Below, in pieces: positions 44,670 through 54,924 of a stretch of DNA of 64,000 bases. The notes below the pieces were generated by a model that was not told where the DNA came from, ran no database searches, and worked only from the letters and a program-made list of their open reading frames with translations. The DNA lies in the NCBI GenBank assembly GCA_014204435.1, contig JACHLF010000007.1:1-64000 (forward strand), read 5' to 3'. Every line of letters begins with the position of its first letter. Position 1 is the stretch's first letter. Origin of the DNA: Mycobacteroides chelonae (GTDB taxonomy: Bacteria > Actinomycetota > Actinomycetes > Mycobacteriales > Mycobacteriaceae). The translations under genes and the position numbers were made by a program.

Positions 44670-46037
44670 TTAGTCCTCGCCGTCGTACGGCTTCGGGTCG
44701 TACGGCGAGGCATGCGGATTCTGGTAGGCGACGTGCTCCTCGTTCCACACGCCGATGACGGCGGGGGACACCTTGGGCAGCGGACCGATGAGCTCGTTGC
44801 CGTTGTCGAGGCTCACCAGGAACTCCGGGGTGAAGTGCTGGTCTTCGTCTTCCTGGTGACGCTGGCCTGCGGCAACGGGAGTCATCATGGTCGGCGGCTG
44901 GGCAATGCCCATGCCCGACATCGGCGAAGCTGTGGGTGTGGCCGAAAGCCCCATGCCGGCGCCTGCCGTGTAGGAGCCGGCGATGATCGGTCCGGCGGCG
45001 AGGGGACTGATGTCGTCCTTCTCGTCCTTCTTCTCATCCTTGTTGTTGGTCGGCTTACCCCATCGGCCGATGCCATAGGTGCCCGGAACCGAGCCGGTGT
45101 TGGGGCCGGTGGCCGTGGTGCTGCCACCCGACGAAGGCCGAGTGTTAGCACCAGCGCCTGCACCGGCAGCAGCTGCTGCCGCGGCGGCGGGGCCGCTACC
45201 GCCCGCTCCAGAACCACCACCTGCCGCACCTGCTGCCGCGCCCGCGGCGCCAGCTCCGCCGGAAGCCGATGCCTGCGATTGGTCTGCTGCCAGAGCCGCG
45301 GCCGCAGCCGCACGCACCGCAGCTTCGTCAATAGGCTTGATCTGGTCGGGCTTGATGTCCTTGCCTGTGCCCAAGTTGGACAACGCTGACGCTGTATTGA
45401 CCGGCATGGCTGCTGTGTCGGCGAACTGAGGAGCCGGAGGAAGAGCCGGGAGGCCGGAACCTGCTTGCTGTGAAACGGGAGTCCAGACGTTTCGCATGAT
45501 CATGCGGGCTTCATCTTGTTTCTGTGCAGCCAGCGCTTGGTCGGAGAAGTACTTCTCGTATGCCTCCTTCGAATACACCGTCGGCCGCTCGACATGGACG
45601 ACTTCGGGCATCAAGTCTTGGATCTGGGAGACCGCTGTCGCTATTTCTTCCGGCTTGGTGGCCATCAACGACAATCCCTCGGAGACCTTCTCGGCATGGG
45701 ACTTGTAGCTGTTGACTGCCTCCTTGGCAGATTCGGCGCCGAGTCCCGTCCAGTTGCCGCTAACGGCAGCATCGAAGGACGCCTTGAAGTTTTCCAGCGC
45801 GCCCGAGAATCCGGACGCCAGTTTCTCCCAGTCGTTGGAAACCGCATGTGTTTGACCTGGCTTGAACGCATCGGAAACCGCCTTGATTTCCTCGTGTGAC
45901 CAGCTTCCGAAATCCTCGGTCGGGACATTCGCCGATTCGGTGCCGCCATCTATGTTGGCCGCGTGCTGACGCTGCTTCGCATAAACCACTTCGCGTTCGC
46001 GATTGCCTCTGGTCCAGCCGTCTTCTTCTCCAGTCAT
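44670..46037 (-). CDS. PPE/EspB-like ESX-associated protein
   Basis: Seen: 455 aa, AAGGAG before ATG 46037. Helical N-terminal domain with SWSHEEIKAVSDAF and GNWTGLGAES (W-x-G) followed by further helices, then YEKYFSDQALAAQKQDEARMIM. The C-terminal half is Ala/Gly/Pro-rich low complexity, ending in a short acidic tail (DPKPYDGED). Known: this layout fits ESX substrates of the PPE/EspB type. No signal peptide. Inference: a secreted scaffold or carrier within the 44.1-47.1 kb operon. Confidence 0.65.
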   Translation of the reverse strand: MTGEEDGWTRGNREREVVYAKQRQHAANIDGGTESANVPTEDFGSWSHEEIKAVSDAFKPGQTHAVSNDWEKLASGFSGALENFKASFDAAVSGNWTGLGAESAKEAVNSYKSHAEKVSEGLSLMATKPEEIATAVSQIQDLMPEVVHVERPTVYSKEAYEKYFSDQALAAQKQDEARMIMRNVWTPVSQQAGSGLPALPPAPQFADTAAMPVNTASALSNLGTGKDIKPDQIKPIDEAAVRAAAAAALAADQSQASASGGAGAAGAAAGAAGGGSGAGGSGPAAAAAAAAGAGAGANTRPSSGGSTTATGPNTGSVPGTYGIGRWGKPTNNKDEKKDEKDDISPLAAGPIIAGSYTAGAGMGLSATPTASPMSGMGIAQPPTMMTPVAAGQRHQEDEDQHFTPEFLVSLDNGNELIGPLPKVSPAVIGVWNEEHVAYQNPHASPYDPKPYDGED

Positions 46038-46125
46038 GGCTGCTCCTTCATGTCGTGGCGTGCAACAAGCTCATAGATTGAGACGCCGCATCTGGGTGAT
46101 TCGGTTCCATCTTTTTTCAGGAATT

Positions 46126-46689
46126 TCAGCGGGGGAAGTATGGGAGCAAGGCTTCGGTGTTCGCACGGACTGCTGTCATACAGTCGGGGTAGGGGTCGAA
46201 CGAATGATCGGCAGTGCCAACGAGAACGCCATAAACGCCTGTTGTTGCGGCCACATTGATTGAGCAGTCATCGGTCGACGGTTGTGGAGAATCAAAGGTA
46301 CTTATCGCCTGACGCCCACCTATTTCAAACTCTTTGAGGTCCCATCCTCTGTTCGCCTTCTTAAGCGTTTCGAGTGTGTGATTGGACGCCGCAATTGTGA
46401 GGTAGTACTTGCCTTGGGATCGGTACTTGCAGAATACATTCTCGATCTCACCGTCGGTCTGGGTGTCCGGTCGAGGTGGGCTCTTGTCCAGTTTTAGATC
46501 CTCGATAACATTTGCTGGTATATCTTTGCATGGCTCGAACGTAATGTGCACTCGGCCAGCTTGATTGGTGGGAATCGGAGACGACGAAACCTCAGTTGAG
46601 GTCGGTGCGCCCGTTGGCGTACCGACAACGGGGCTGGTGCAAGCGGCTGTGGTCAGAATCAGCAAGGCCAGTACGGCGATCCGCGACAT
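46126..46689 (-). CDS. DUF3558 lipoprotein
   Basis: Seen: 187 aa from ATG 46689, signal VLALLILTTAAC with a lipobox Cys. FEPCKDIPANVIEDLKLDK, NVFCKYRSQG and STDDCSINV give the conserved Cys pattern of DUF3558. Known: DUF3558 lipoproteins accompany ESX-like genes in actinobacteria. Lies between two ESX-type genes on the same strand. Confidence 0.8.
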   Translation of the reverse strand: MSRIAVLALLILTTAACTSPVVGTPTGAPTSTEVSSSPIPTNQAGRVHITFEPCKDIPANVIEDLKLDKSPPRPDTQTDGEIENVFCKYRSQGKYYLTIAASNHTLETLKKANRGWDLKEFEIGGRQAISTFDSPQPSTDDCSINVAATTGVYGVLVGTADHSFDPYPDCMTAVRANTEALLPYFPR

Positions 46690-46702
46690 CTGTTTCTCGC
46701 CG

Positions 46703-47074
46703 CTAGCGGCCGTGACCCTGGAGATTGGCCACATTGTTTTGCTCAGTCGATCTGTATGCCGACCGAAGGGCGACAAAGAGAGTCTTCATTGCTTCAACTT
46801 GGTCTTTATGTGACTGAAACGTGCCGCTGGCACTGGTCGATCCGCCGCCATCAGCCTTCCGTTGGAAAGCGTCGCTTAGGGCCCGCCCCGAGGCTAGTTT
46901 GTCTTCGGCGAGTCCCAAGGGGTACCTGCTGAGGGCGGCGGCGTCCTGTTTCAAATCACGTAAAGCGTCCATGTACCCGTCACATGCGGAAATGAGTTTG
47001 TCGAAGGCTGCGTCGTCGAGGTGGAGTACGAGTTGGCCGTTCTTCGCGTACTCGGTCAGCTGGTCGATAGACAT
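46703..47074 (-). CDS. Small helical ESX-like protein
   Basis: Seen: 123 aa, GAGGGG before ATG 47074. All-helical, with LVLHLDDAAFDKLISACDGYMDALRDL and a later FQSHKDQVEAMKTLFVALRSAY. No W-x-G seen, but size, helices and position (first gene of an operon with DUF3558 and a PPE-like gene) suit an ESX-type partner. Family not recognised. Confidence 0.6.
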   Translation of the reverse strand: MSIDQLTEYAKNGQLVLHLDDAAFDKLISACDGYMDALRDLKQDAAALSRYPLGLAEDKLASGRALSDAFQRKADGGGSTSASGTFQSHKDQVEAMKTLFVALRSAYRSTEQNNVANLQGHGR

Positions 47075-47195
47075 CGAGCCCCCTCAGATCATGGCCGGGT
47101 TTGGCCAGGTGAGATTCATCGTATGTGTATAGGACGTCGAGCGTCCCCGATCGGTTCCATCGAATTTAGGCCACCGTTTCCGCAGGTCTAACCGT

Positions 47196-48266
47196 CTACC
47201 CGCCCCAGTGTCTGCGCACTCCGGTGTACCGCCAGCCCAGGGCCGCCAATGCCCAGGTCGCGATGAACAGTGCCACGATCACGTAACCCATCGCGGCCAG
47301 GTCCAGCCCGCCCACCGCGGCTAGCGGCCCCGTCGTGATGTCCAGCTTCTCGGTAAGAATCGAAATGATCTCCTGCGCTCCGATCAGCATGGCCACTGCC
47401 ACCGAGAGCCCGGTGATCACCAGGTTGTAGTAGATCTTGCGCGCGGGCTCCTGGAACGCCCAGTCGTAGGCGAAGTTCATCAGCGATCCGTCGAGTGAAT
47501 CGAACAGCGACATCCCGGCACTGAACAGGATGGGCAGCACCAAGATCGCGTACCAGGGCAGCCCGGTCGCCGCGGCTCCACCGGCGATCACCAGCAGCGA
47601 CACCTCGGTCACCGTGTCGAATCCCAACCCGAACAACAGACCCACCGGGTACATCTGCCACGGCTTGCGAATCGCCGCTATCAGCGGTCCGAAAAGTCGG
47701 CTCAGGCCGCCACGATTGGACAGTTCGCGTTCCAGCGCCGCCTCGTCGACCTCGCCACCCCGCATCCGCTTGGCAATTCGGTAGATGCCGATCAGCGACA
47801 CCAGGTTAAGCAGTCCGATGAGTAACAGGAACGTTCCCGACACAGCCGTCCCGAACAGGCCCGTCCACTGCTGCAGCGACGAGTTCTCATCAGAAACTTT
47901 GGTCGCCAACGACTTAACGCCGAGCGCCAGCAGCCCGACCATGATGAACACGATCGACGAATGGCCTAGCGAGAACCAGAAACCCACCGACATGGGGCGG
48001 CGTCCATCGGCCACCAACTTGCGGGTGGTGTTGTCGATAGCTGCGATGTGATCGGCATCGAAGGCGTGCCGCATGCCCAGTGTGTACGCCGTGACACCCA
48101 GCCCCACCCCGAAGACGCTGCCCTGCACCGTGAAATGTGCGGGCGCCACCAGGAGGACCAGCATGCCCCAGCCGAGAACATGCAGGGCGATCACCGCGAC
48201 ACTCATTCCAATGACGCTGTGTCTTTGACCTGTATCCAGACGACGCCACGCATTGAGTAACGGCAC
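47196..48266 (-). CDS. nicT: NiCoT-family nickel/cobalt transporter
   Basis: Seen: GTG 48266 (PLLNAWRRLD) gives 356 aa and leaves 10 nt to the upstream stop. About eight hydrophobic segments; signature GMRHAFDADHIAAIDN (H-x4-DH metal motif) in helix II, GFWFSLGHSSIVF and LLFGLGFDTVTEVS. Known: HoxN/NixA-type uptake of Ni2+ or Co2+. Proximity to cobD and cobC suggests cobalt for cobalamin is possible. Marks the return to conserved backbone after the island. Confidence 0.92.
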   Translation of the reverse strand: MPLLNAWRRLDTGQRHSVIGMSVAVIALHVLGWGMLVLLVAPAHFTVQGSVFGVGLGVTAYTLGMRHAFDADHIAAIDNTTRKLVADGRRPMSVGFWFSLGHSSIVFIMVGLLALGVKSLATKVSDENSSLQQWTGLFGTAVSGTFLLLIGLLNLVSLIGIYRIAKRMRGGEVDEAALERELSNRGGLSRLFGPLIAAIRKPWQMYPVGLLFGLGFDTVTEVSLLVIAGGAAATGLPWYAILVLPILFSAGMSLFDSLDGSLMNFAYDWAFQEPARKIYYNLVITGLSVAVAMLIGAQEIISILTEKLDITTGPLAAVGGLDLAAMGYVIVALFIATWALAALGWRYTGVRRHWGG

Positions 48267-48276
48267 GACTGCGAGC

Positions 48277-49089
48277 CTAGACGACCGGCTTGCCCATCCG
48301 CTCGCGCAATCGCATGTCCCAGATGAGCACCGCATACGACAACGTCCACAGCGGCGCGGGCACCACCCGATCGGCGATCCGCAGTGCGCTCAGCAGCGCA
48401 TCAAAGCGCCGCTGATCACGATCGGTCCATGCCACCTGCAACAGCTCCCGGAACTGCGGGGGCAAAAACCCTTTGGTCGCAAACAGATTGAACCGACCGG
48501 CCATACTCAACGGCCACGGCAGCATCTTGAACGACGCCACACCCAACAGATGTTCACGCACCGGCGCGTCTATGCGCAGCCCGTCCAGCGAGCGTTTCCA
48601 GTAGTCGTTGAACGCATCCCGGTCCTGTGGCCATGCCTCGGGCCGCACCTGCAGTGCCGTGCCGATGCGCGCGCCGTCCCGGTATATCGCATCTGCGGTC
48701 TCATCGTCGAGCGGACCGTGCAGCGACTCGTACGCCTGCACGTAGTACTGGTACAGGCACGCCGCCACCCACAACTGCAGGTCCGGATCGAACGCGTTGT
48801 ATTTCACCGGGCTCGTGGGCGTCGAGCGCACCCGGCGGTGCACCGCGTCGACCCCACGCTTCATCACCTCGCGATCGCGACGGCTGCCCATCGTGGCGAC
48901 CGCCAGAAACATCCCGGTGGTGCGCGCCCGTTTGAACGGGTGCTTGTAGACATTGCCGCTGTCGACGGGGCTCTCCAGCACTCCGTGTCCGACACCCGGG
49001 TGCGAAAGCTGCATGATGACGTTCGAGGCAGGCAACAGCACCGAAGCGGGGTTGACCAGATCAACGAGCCTGGCAGGGGAGTGCTTCAT
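48277..49089 (-). CDS. MpaB/DUF2236-family oxygenase-like protein (Rv2237-like)
   Basis: Seen: 270 aa, ATG 49089. [41 protein letters not shown] and [21 protein letters not shown] are the MpaB/rubber-oxygenase (DUF2236) pattern with conserved His and Arg for haem b. Known: some members are haem oxygenases such as latex-clearing protein; most are uncharacterised. Between nicT and cobD as in the M. tuberculosis Rv2236c-Rv2237 region. Confidence 0.85.
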   Translation of the reverse strand: MKHSPARLVDLVNPASVLLPASNVIMQLSHPGVGHGVLESPVDSGNVYKHPFKRARTTGMFLAVATMGSRRDREVMKRGVDAVHRRVRSTPTSPVKYNAFDPDLQLWVAACLYQYYVQAYESLHGPLDDETADAIYRDGARIGTALQVRPEAWPQDRDAFNDYWKRSLDGLRIDAPVREHLLGVASFKMLPWPLSMAGRFNLFATKGFLPPQFRELLQVAWTDRDQRRFDALLSALRIADRVVPAPLWTLSYAVLIWDMRLRERMGKPVV

Positions 49090-49117
49090 TGCGCAGCTAA
49101 TTCTATAGGGTGGTTGC

Positions 49118-50062
49118 GTGTCGCGCCGAGGATTTCGCGCCGCGGGTATTGCCCTCGGTTACGCTTTGGATCGTCGCTTCGGCGACCCGCAGCGATTGCA
49201 CCCGGTCGCCGGATTCGGCCAGGCCGCTACCGCATTGGAGGGGTACACCTACCGCGACTCTAAGCTTGCCGGCGCAGCGCACACCGCCGCCCTGCTGACG
49301 GCGGTTGCCGTCACCGGCTGGGGTGCCGAACGTGCGACGCGCCGATCTCCGACGGCCACCGTTGCCGTGACCGCGGCCGCTACCTGGGCCACCCTCGGCG
49401 GGACGTCTTTGGTCCGGATGGGCATCGACATGTCAGAACACCTCCATGACAACGACATCGACGGGGCCCGCGCGCTGTTGCCATCGCTGTGCGGCCGAGA
49501 CCCGAGTCTGCTCGACACCGCAGGCATCGCCCGTGCCACCGTGGAATCGCTGGCGGAAAACACCTCCGATGCCCACACCGGGCCGCTGGTCTGGGCATTG
49601 CTCGCGGGTGTCCCCGGGGTGCTGGCCTATCGCGCGGTCAACACCCTCGATGCGATGATCGGTCACAAATCAGACAGATACCTGCGATTCGGTTGGGCGG
49701 CAGCACGGTTGGACGACGTGATGAATCTGCTTCCCGCTCGGGTCACCGCGCTGGCTACGGCGGTCGCTGCGCCGTTTCTCGGGGGCTCGGCGGTCGCGGC
49801 GCTGCGTGTCTGCCTGCGCGACGGGCGAAGCCACCCCAGTCCCAATGCCGGTGTCGCGGAGGCGGCCTTCGCCGGTGCTCTCGGTGTGCGGCTGGGCGGC
49901 CCCCTGCGATACCCGTACGGCGAGGAGAAACGTCCGGTGCTCGGCAATGGAGTGCCCCCACGGATCGGGGATATGTATGAGGCGGTGCGGCTTTCGCGTG
50001 CAGTCCAGAATGTGACGGCGGTTGTCGCGGTGATCGCGACCCTGCGTCAGCGCCGTCCGTAG
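49118..50062 (+). CDS. cobD: Adenosylcobinamide-phosphate synthase
   Basis: Seen: 314 aa membrane protein. [73 protein letters not shown] and [12 protein letters not shown] are CbiB/CobD signatures. Known: attaches the aminopropanol (phosphate) arm to adenosylcobyrate in cobalamin synthesis. Divergent from the MpaB-like gene; convergent with SURF1, overlapping it by 16 nt at the 3' end. Confidence 0.93.
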   Translation: MSRRGFRAAGIALGYALDRRFGDPQRLHPVAGFGQAATALEGYTYRDSKLAGAAHTAALLTAVAVTGWGAERATRRSPTATVAVTAAATWATLGGTSLVRMGIDMSEHLHDNDIDGARALLPSLCGRDPSLLDTAGIARATVESLAENTSDAHTGPLVWALLAGVPGVLAYRAVNTLDAMIGHKSDRYLRFGWAAARLDDVMNLLPARVTALATAVAAPFLGGSAVAALRVCLRDGRSHPSPNAGVAEAAFAGALGVRLGGPLRYPYGEEKRPVLGNGVPPRIGDMYEAVRLSRAVQNVTAVVAVIATLRQRRP

Positions 50063-50862
50063 CGGTCGGCCATCCGTTCCTCGGTGGTCTGCGGAACCCC
50101 GGGTCTCGCTGCTTTCGCCGCCGCGGTCGCCGCGCGGCGCTGCCTGATCTCGGAGAACACGAAGTAGCCCAAACCAATCGGTGCCAGAATTCCGAAGGCG
50201 ATCCACTGGATCCCGTAGGACAGGAACGGTCCAGCCTCCAGCTGCGGCAGCGGAATCGCGCTCAGGCCGCCGGGCTGATTCTCGGACAACTGTAGATAGG
50301 GCCCGGCCAGCGGAGCCTTCAGCAGCGTCGACACTTGTTGCGGAACAATCGAATACACCTGGTATTGACCGTTTTCCGGGAATGGCGCCTTGTCCGACTG
50401 TTGCTCGGGCTCTCGCAGTCGCGCGTTGAGGGTCACCTGTCCGGTCGGCGCCGCCGGTATTGGTGGCACGCTCGTGCCCTGCTCGGGGCGGACATAGCCG
50501 CGGTTTACCAGGATTGCGGGTCCGCCGTCCACCTGAAACACCGTCAGCGCCTCATAGGCGGGCTTTGCCTCGACCACCCGGAGCCGGGCCAAGACCTGCT
50601 GATCAGGCAGATAGTGGCCCGTCGCCGTCACCCGTCGCCACTCGGAATCTTCGGGCATCGAATAGTCGGCCCGCAGCTCATCGTTGAGCGGCACCGGATC
50701 GGCGCTCACCGACTGCGCGATCCGATTGTTCTCGCGCGAGGTCTTGGTGTTCTTGCCCAGCTGCCATGGCGCCAACACCGTGAAGCACAGATACGCGAAC
50801 GCGACGACCACCAACGCCAGGGCAATCCATCCCGGGCGCAGCAGAAACGCGAGCTTTCGCAT
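50047..50862 (-). CDS. SURF1-family protein
   Basis: Seen: ATG 50862 (MRKLAFLLRPGWIALA) gives 271 aa. Two transmembrane helices, one near residue 20 and one near 230, flank a periplasmic domain with ILVNRGYVRP; this is the SURF1 layout. Known: assists assembly of cytochrome c oxidase (haem a insertion). Translationally coupled to ptpA (TGATG overlap). Same order as Rv2235-Rv2234. Confidence 0.9.
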   Translation of the reverse strand: MRKLAFLLRPGWIALALVVVAFAYLCFTVLAPWQLGKNTKTSRENNRIAQSVSADPVPLNDELRADYSMPEDSEWRRVTATGHYLPDQQVLARLRVVEAKPAYEALTVFQVDGGPAILVNRGYVRPEQGTSVPPIPAAPTGQVTLNARLREPEQQSDKAPFPENGQYQVYSIVPQQVSTLLKAPLAGPYLQLSENQPGGLSAIPLPQLEAGPFLSYGIQWIAFGILAPIGLGYFVFSEIRQRRAATAAAKAARPGVPQTTEERMADRYGRR

Positions 50863-51350
50863 CAGTTGTTCCCACGCTCCGCCAGGGTGTGATCCACCCA
50901 TTCGTGCAGGCCGGGCATCGCCGCCTCGATAACCGACAGCACGTCCACGAAGTCCTCGCGAGTGCCGTAGTACGGGTCCTCGACATCCATCGCGGCCCGG
51001 CTGGCCCGCGGATCGAAGGAGCGCAGCAGTCGTACCCGTTCGGGGTCGGCTCCCAGATGCAGCAGCATCCGGGAGTGGTTGCGTGCCAGGGCGATGATGA
51101 GGTCGGCGCTCAGATGATCGTCGTCGACCTGGGCCGCGCGGTGATCCGTCGGATAGCCGTACGCGGCCAGCACGCTGGCCGCGCGCTCGTCGGCAGGCTG
51201 CCCGGCATGCCAGTCGCCGGTTCCCGCGCTGGTGACCCGGACGCGATCGGCAAGTCCGCGTTCGGATAGCTGGTGGGCCAACATCTTCTCGGCGATGGGG
51301 GAGCGACAGATGTTTCCGGTGCACACGAAGGTGACATGCAGCTCAGACAT
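50862..51350 (-). CDS. ptpA: Low-molecular-weight protein tyrosine phosphatase
   Basis: Seen: 162 aa from ATG 51350. C10-T-G-N-I-C-R16 is the C-x5-R active site, and DVEDPYYGT supplies the general acid Asp. Known: PtpA dephosphorylates phosphotyrosine; in M. tuberculosis it is secreted and acts on host VPS33B. Overlaps ptkA by 8 nt, so the kinase-phosphatase pair is coupled. Confidence 0.94.
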   Translation of the reverse strand: MSELHVTFVCTGNICRSPIAEKMLAHQLSERGLADRVRVTSAGTGDWHAGQPADERAASVLAAYGYPTDHRAAQVDDDHLSADLIIALARNHSRMLLHLGADPERVRLLRSFDPRASRAAMDVEDPYYGTREDFVDVLSVIEAAMPGLHEWVDHTLAERGNN

Positions 51351-52014
51351 GTAGCTCCTCCAGCAATTGCTGTGGGGTGCCCACGCGCCCGATGATCCAC
51401 CGGGAAAGGTCCGCAGAGATGGTCGCATCGTTATCGAAATCTGTTGCTCCGTAGCCCCAGTCGACGACGACGGTACCGATTCCGTGCGCAGCCGCACCCT
51501 CCACGTCGTGCACACGGTCACCGACCATCACCACACCGGTCGACGGGACCTCATCGAGCTGGGCCAGCGCGTGCTTGATCACATCGGCCTTGCTGGACCG
51601 GATGCCGTCCGGGCTGGCACCTGCGATCACCTGAAAAAACTCGGCCAGCCCGAAATGCTCCAGGATGCGTGCCGCGATGGGCTCGGACTTGGACGTAGCG
51701 ACCACCATGGGTACCTCGGCCTCGCGGAGCCGGGTCAGCACGTCCTGGATGCCGTCGAACATCTCGTTGAGGGCCCAGCCGCGTTCGCCGTAGTCCGCCC
51801 GATAGGCCGCAATCGCATCGTCGGCGCGTGCGCCGAGCCCCATGGAGCCAAGTGTGATGTGCATCGGCGGCCCCACCACCCGCGACGCGATGTCACCCGC
51901 GGGGTCGGGAGCGCCGACATGGCTGAGTGCATGGCGGAAACTGGAGACGATCCCCGAAGCGGAATCGGTCAGGGTGCCGTCGAGATCGAAGATCACCAGC
52001 ATCGGAGGAGCCAC
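51343..52014 (-). CDS. ptkA: HAD-fold protein, PtkA-like tyrosine kinase
   Basis: Seen: 223 aa. FDLDGTLTDSASGIVSSF is HAD motif I, VVATSKSE motif II, SKADVIKHAL motif III and MVGDRVHDVEGAAAHG motif IV. Known: PtkA (Rv2232) phosphorylates PtpA, although it has a phosphatase-type HAD fold. Odd: the M. tuberculosis protein has a disordered N-terminal extension of about 70-80 residues that is absent here. Partner position with ptpA supports the name, but HAD phosphatase activity is an alternative. Confidence 0.82.
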   Translation of the reverse strand: MAPPMLVIFDLDGTLTDSASGIVSSFRHALSHVGAPDPAGDIASRVVGPPMHITLGSMGLGARADDAIAAYRADYGERGWALNEMFDGIQDVLTRLREAEVPMVVATSKSEPIAARILEHFGLAEFFQVIAGASPDGIRSSKADVIKHALAQLDEVPSTGVVMVGDRVHDVEGAAAHGIGTVVVDWGYGATDFDNDATISADLSRWIIGRVGTPQQLLEELHV

Positions 52015-52037
52015 CCCCCCTACATTAATGTCGAGCT

Positions 52038-53069
52038 ATGAGTGGGTCGACGGAAGCCAGGAGAGCGGCTGCGCGCTACCACGGCGACCAGGCGCTGACA
52101 CCCGGCGTTCTGGACTTCGCTGTGAACGTACGCTCCGCCGCGCCGCCGCAGTGGCTGCGTGACCGGCTCGGCTCCCGTGTCGATGAGCTCGGTAGCTACC
52201 CGACCCAGGCTGACGAGGAACGCGCTGTCGCCGCGATCGCCGAACGCCATGGCCGCGCGCCCGATGAGGTGCTGCTGCTGGCCGGAGCCGCCGAGGGCTT
52301 CGCCATGCTGCCCCGGCTCAGCCCACACCGGGCCGCCGTGGTCGCGCCCGGGTTCACCGAACCCGAAGCCGTCCTTGCCGAGGCGGGCATCCCGATCGAT
52401 CACGTGGTGCTGCGGCCGCCCTTCACCCTCGACGGCGCCACAGTCCACGATGATGCCGACCTGGTGGTCATCGGTAACCCCACCAACCCGACGTCGGTGC
52501 TGCACACCCGTGAGGACCTGCTCGCGTTGCGGCGCCGCGGGCGAACCCTGCTGGTCGACGAGGCCTTCATGGACGCGGTGCCCGGTGAGCCGCAGTCACT
52601 GGCCTCGCAGCGGCTGTCCGGCCTCGTGGTGCTGCGCAGCCTCACCAAGACCTGGGCACTGGCCGGGTTGCGCGCGGGCTACGCCCTCGGTGATCCCGAG
52701 ATATTGGCCAGGCTCGCGCAGGGGCGTGCGCACTGGCCGTTGGGCACCCTGCAACTCGAAGCCCTTGCGGTCTGCAACACCCCCGAAGCGGTGGCGTATG
52801 CGGCCGAGGACACACGCCGCCTTGTCGATACCCGGCGGCGGCAGGCCGACGCGTTGCGCGGACTGGGGCTGACCGTCGCCGAAGGGGCCGCGCCATTTCT
52901 TCTGGTGGCCGTGCCCGATGCGGAACTGATGCGAAAACACTTGGAGGCAAAGAATATTGCCGTCCGTTGCTGCGACACTTTCGTGGGTCTGGAAGGAGAC
53001 CATCTGCGGGTGGCGGTGCGATCTGAATGGCCCGAGTTGGTGCAAGCGATGAAGGAGATTCTGCAGTGA
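52038..53069 (+). CDS. cobC: PLP-dependent aminotransferase/decarboxylase (CobC-like)
   Basis: Seen: 343 aa. [11 protein letters not shown] and [12 protein letters not shown] bind PLP, and [16 protein letters not shown] carries the Schiff-base Lys. Known: class I fold related to threonine-phosphate decarboxylase; annotated cobC in M. tuberculosis (Rv2231c) for making the aminopropanol part of cobalamin. Divergent from ptkA by 23 nt and overlapping the next gene by 4 nt. Confidence 0.85.
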   Translation: MSGSTEARRAAARYHGDQALTPGVLDFAVNVRSAAPPQWLRDRLGSRVDELGSYPTQADEERAVAAIAERHGRAPDEVLLLAGAAEGFAMLPRLSPHRAAVVAPGFTEPEAVLAEAGIPIDHVVLRPPFTLDGATVHDDADLVVIGNPTNPTSVLHTREDLLALRRRGRTLLVDEAFMDAVPGEPQSLASQRLSGLVVLRSLTKTWALAGLRAGYALGDPEILARLAQGRAHWPLGTLQLEALAVCNTPEAVAYAAEDTRRLVDTRRRQADALRGLGLTVAEGAAPFLLVAVPDAELMRKHLEAKNIAVRCCDTFVGLEGDHLRVAVRSEWPELVQAMKEILQ

Positions 53070-54205
53070 GCGTGCGGCTCGCGGACATCATCGGCGTGCT
53101 CGACGACGCCTATCCACCGGCGTTGGCCGAATCATGGGATTCGGTGGGCTTGGTATGCGGTGATCCCGACCAGCGGATCGACAGCGTGACCGTTGCGGTC
53201 GATGCGACAACCGCGGTACTCGACGAGATGGACGGCGCTGGCTCCCCGCTGCTGCTCGCCCATCATCCGCTGCTGCTGCGGGGTGTGGACACGGTGGCGG
53301 CCAGCACCCCCAAGGGCGCGTTGATCCATCGCCTCATTCGTTCCGGTGGTGCACTGTTCACCGCGCACACCAACGCGGATTCGGCCAGCCCCGGAGTGTC
53401 CGACGCGCTGGCCGGGGCGCTCGGGTTGACTGTCACTTCGGTGCTGGCCCCGCTGTTCGCCGATTACGACAAGTGGGTGGTTTTCGTGCCCACCGAGTCT
53501 GCGGATGCGTTGCGGCGTGCCATGTTCGACGCAGGTGCCGGGCATATCGGTGCCTACTCCGACTGCTCGTGGCACGTCACCGGCACCGGACAGTTCCGAC
53601 CACTGCAGGGCTCCGACCCCGCCATCGGTGCACACGGCGTGGTGGAACAGGTGGTCGAGGACAGGGTGGAAATGGTGGCTCCGTCACGGTTGCGTTGCCA
53701 GCTCTTCGCGGCGATCCACGCTGCCCATCCGTATGAGGTGCCGGCCATTGACGTGCTACCCATGGCCCCGGCGGCCACGGGCACCGGGCTGGGACGCGTG
53801 GGTGTACTGCCCGCACCGGAGCCACTGCGGGACTTCGTGGCCCGGGTCGACGCCGCGCTGCCGGAAACCGTGTGGGGCACCCGGGCGGCCGGTGATCCGG
53901 ATGCCTTGATCCAGACCGTCGCCGTCTGCGGTGGTGCGGGTGATTCGATGCTGAGCACGGTCGTTCGCTGCGGTGTCGACGCGTACGTCACCGCGGATCT
54001 GCGGCACCATCCCGCAGATGAGCATGCCCGGGCAAGTAGCGTTGCACTGGTCGACGTCGCTCATTGGGCCAGTGAATTCCCGTGGTGCGCGCAGGCGGCG
54101 CGGGTGCTCGACAACGAATTCGGGGAGAAGCTGCCGACACGCATCTCCCCGGTGCGCACCGACCCTTGGACGCTGGGTTGCCCAGAGAAAGAAGAGCAAG
54201 AATGA
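53066..54205 (+). CDS. Nif3-like dinuclear metal protein (Rv2230c-like)
   Basis: Seen: GTG 53066 (GTGA overlap, GAAGGAG upstream) gives 379 aa. [12 protein letters not shown] and [19 protein letters not shown] contain the metal-binding His/Asp residues; [20 protein letters not shown] completes the site. An inserted middle domain is normal for this family. Known: widely conserved, proposed GTP cyclohydrolase I type 2-like, role unsettled. First of three coupled genes. Confidence 0.9.
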   Translation: MSVRLADIIGVLDDAYPPALAESWDSVGLVCGDPDQRIDSVTVAVDATTAVLDEMDGAGSPLLLAHHPLLLRGVDTVAASTPKGALIHRLIRSGGALFTAHTNADSASPGVSDALAGALGLTVTSVLAPLFADYDKWVVFVPTESADALRRAMFDAGAGHIGAYSDCSWHVTGTGQFRPLQGSDPAIGAHGVVEQVVEDRVEMVAPSRLRCQLFAAIHAAHPYEVPAIDVLPMAPAATGTGLGRVGVLPAPEPLRDFVARVDAALPETVWGTRAAGDPDALIQTVAVCGGAGDSMLSTVVRCGVDAYVTADLRHHPADEHARASSVALVDVAHWASEFPWCAQAARVLDNEFGEKLPTRISPVRTDPWTLGCPEKEEQE

Positions 54206-54924
54206 AAGCCAGTGTGGCACAACAACGTCTTTTGGTGGATCTGGCATCGGTGGATGCCGAGTTGACGCGCGTCGCGCACCGGCGCGCGAATCCGCCGGAA
54301 CGCCAGGAACATGCGGAATTGCAGGCACAGCAGCGGACTATCGTGGACGAAGTGGGTGCACTCGGTATCGCCCTGGAGGACCTGGATGATCAGGTGGCCA
54401 AGTTGGACGCCGAGGTGACTGCCGTGCGTCAGCGCGAGGATCGCGACCGCTCCCTGCTGGCCTCGGGGAGTGCCAACGCCAAGGAACTCACCGAGATTCA
54501 GCACGAACTCGACACCCTGGAGCGTCGTCAATCCAGCCTGGAGGATTCCGAGCTGGAACTGATGGAGCGCCGCGAGGAATTGCAGGGCCAGCAGAACTCG
54601 GCACAGGCTAGGGCCGACAAGATCGCCGAGCGGATGTCCGAAATCGAGCGGATTCAGCGCGCGGTCGCCATCGACACCGACGCCGAGGAGAACCAGGTTC
54701 GGCAGCGTCGTGACGGTCTGACCTCCTCCATCGACAGCCCGCTGCTGGAAACCTATGAGCGGCAACGTCGCTCAGGAGGTCCTGGGGCGGGATTGTTACA
54801 GGGCAATAAGTGCGGCGCGTGCCGGATAGAACTGGACCGCGGTGAACTGGCCCGGATCTCGGCGGCCGACGCCGACGAGGTGCTGCGGTGTTCCGAGTGC
54901 AGCGCGATTCTGGTGCGTCCGTGA
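54202..54924 (+). CDS. Coiled-coil protein with C-terminal zinc ribbon (Rv2229c-like)
   Basis: Seen: 240 aa, ATG 54202 in the previous stop (ATGA). Long coiled coil over about residues 30-180 ([20 protein letters not shown]...), then a zf-RING_7 ribbon: [10 protein letters not shown] and [14 protein letters not shown], four Cys. Known: conserved actinobacterial protein of unknown role, possibly nucleic-acid binding. Coupled on both sides. Confidence 0.9.
   Translation: MKASVAQQRLLVDLASVDAELTRVAHRRANPPERQEHAELQAQQRTIVDEVGALGIALEDLDDQVAKLDAEVTAVRQREDRDRSLLASGSANAKELTEIQHELDTLERRQSSLEDSELELMERREELQGQQNSAQARADKIAERMSEIERIQRAVAIDTDAEENQVRQRRDGLTSSIDSPLLETYERQRRSGGPGAGLLQGNKCGACRIELDRGELARISAADADEVLRCSECSAILVRP

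Noticed and set aside
50863..51324. N-terminal extension of the SURF1 gene
   Set aside because: The added residues are antisense-type noise over ptpA; ATG 50862 starts directly at the first transmembrane helix and couples to the ptpA stop.
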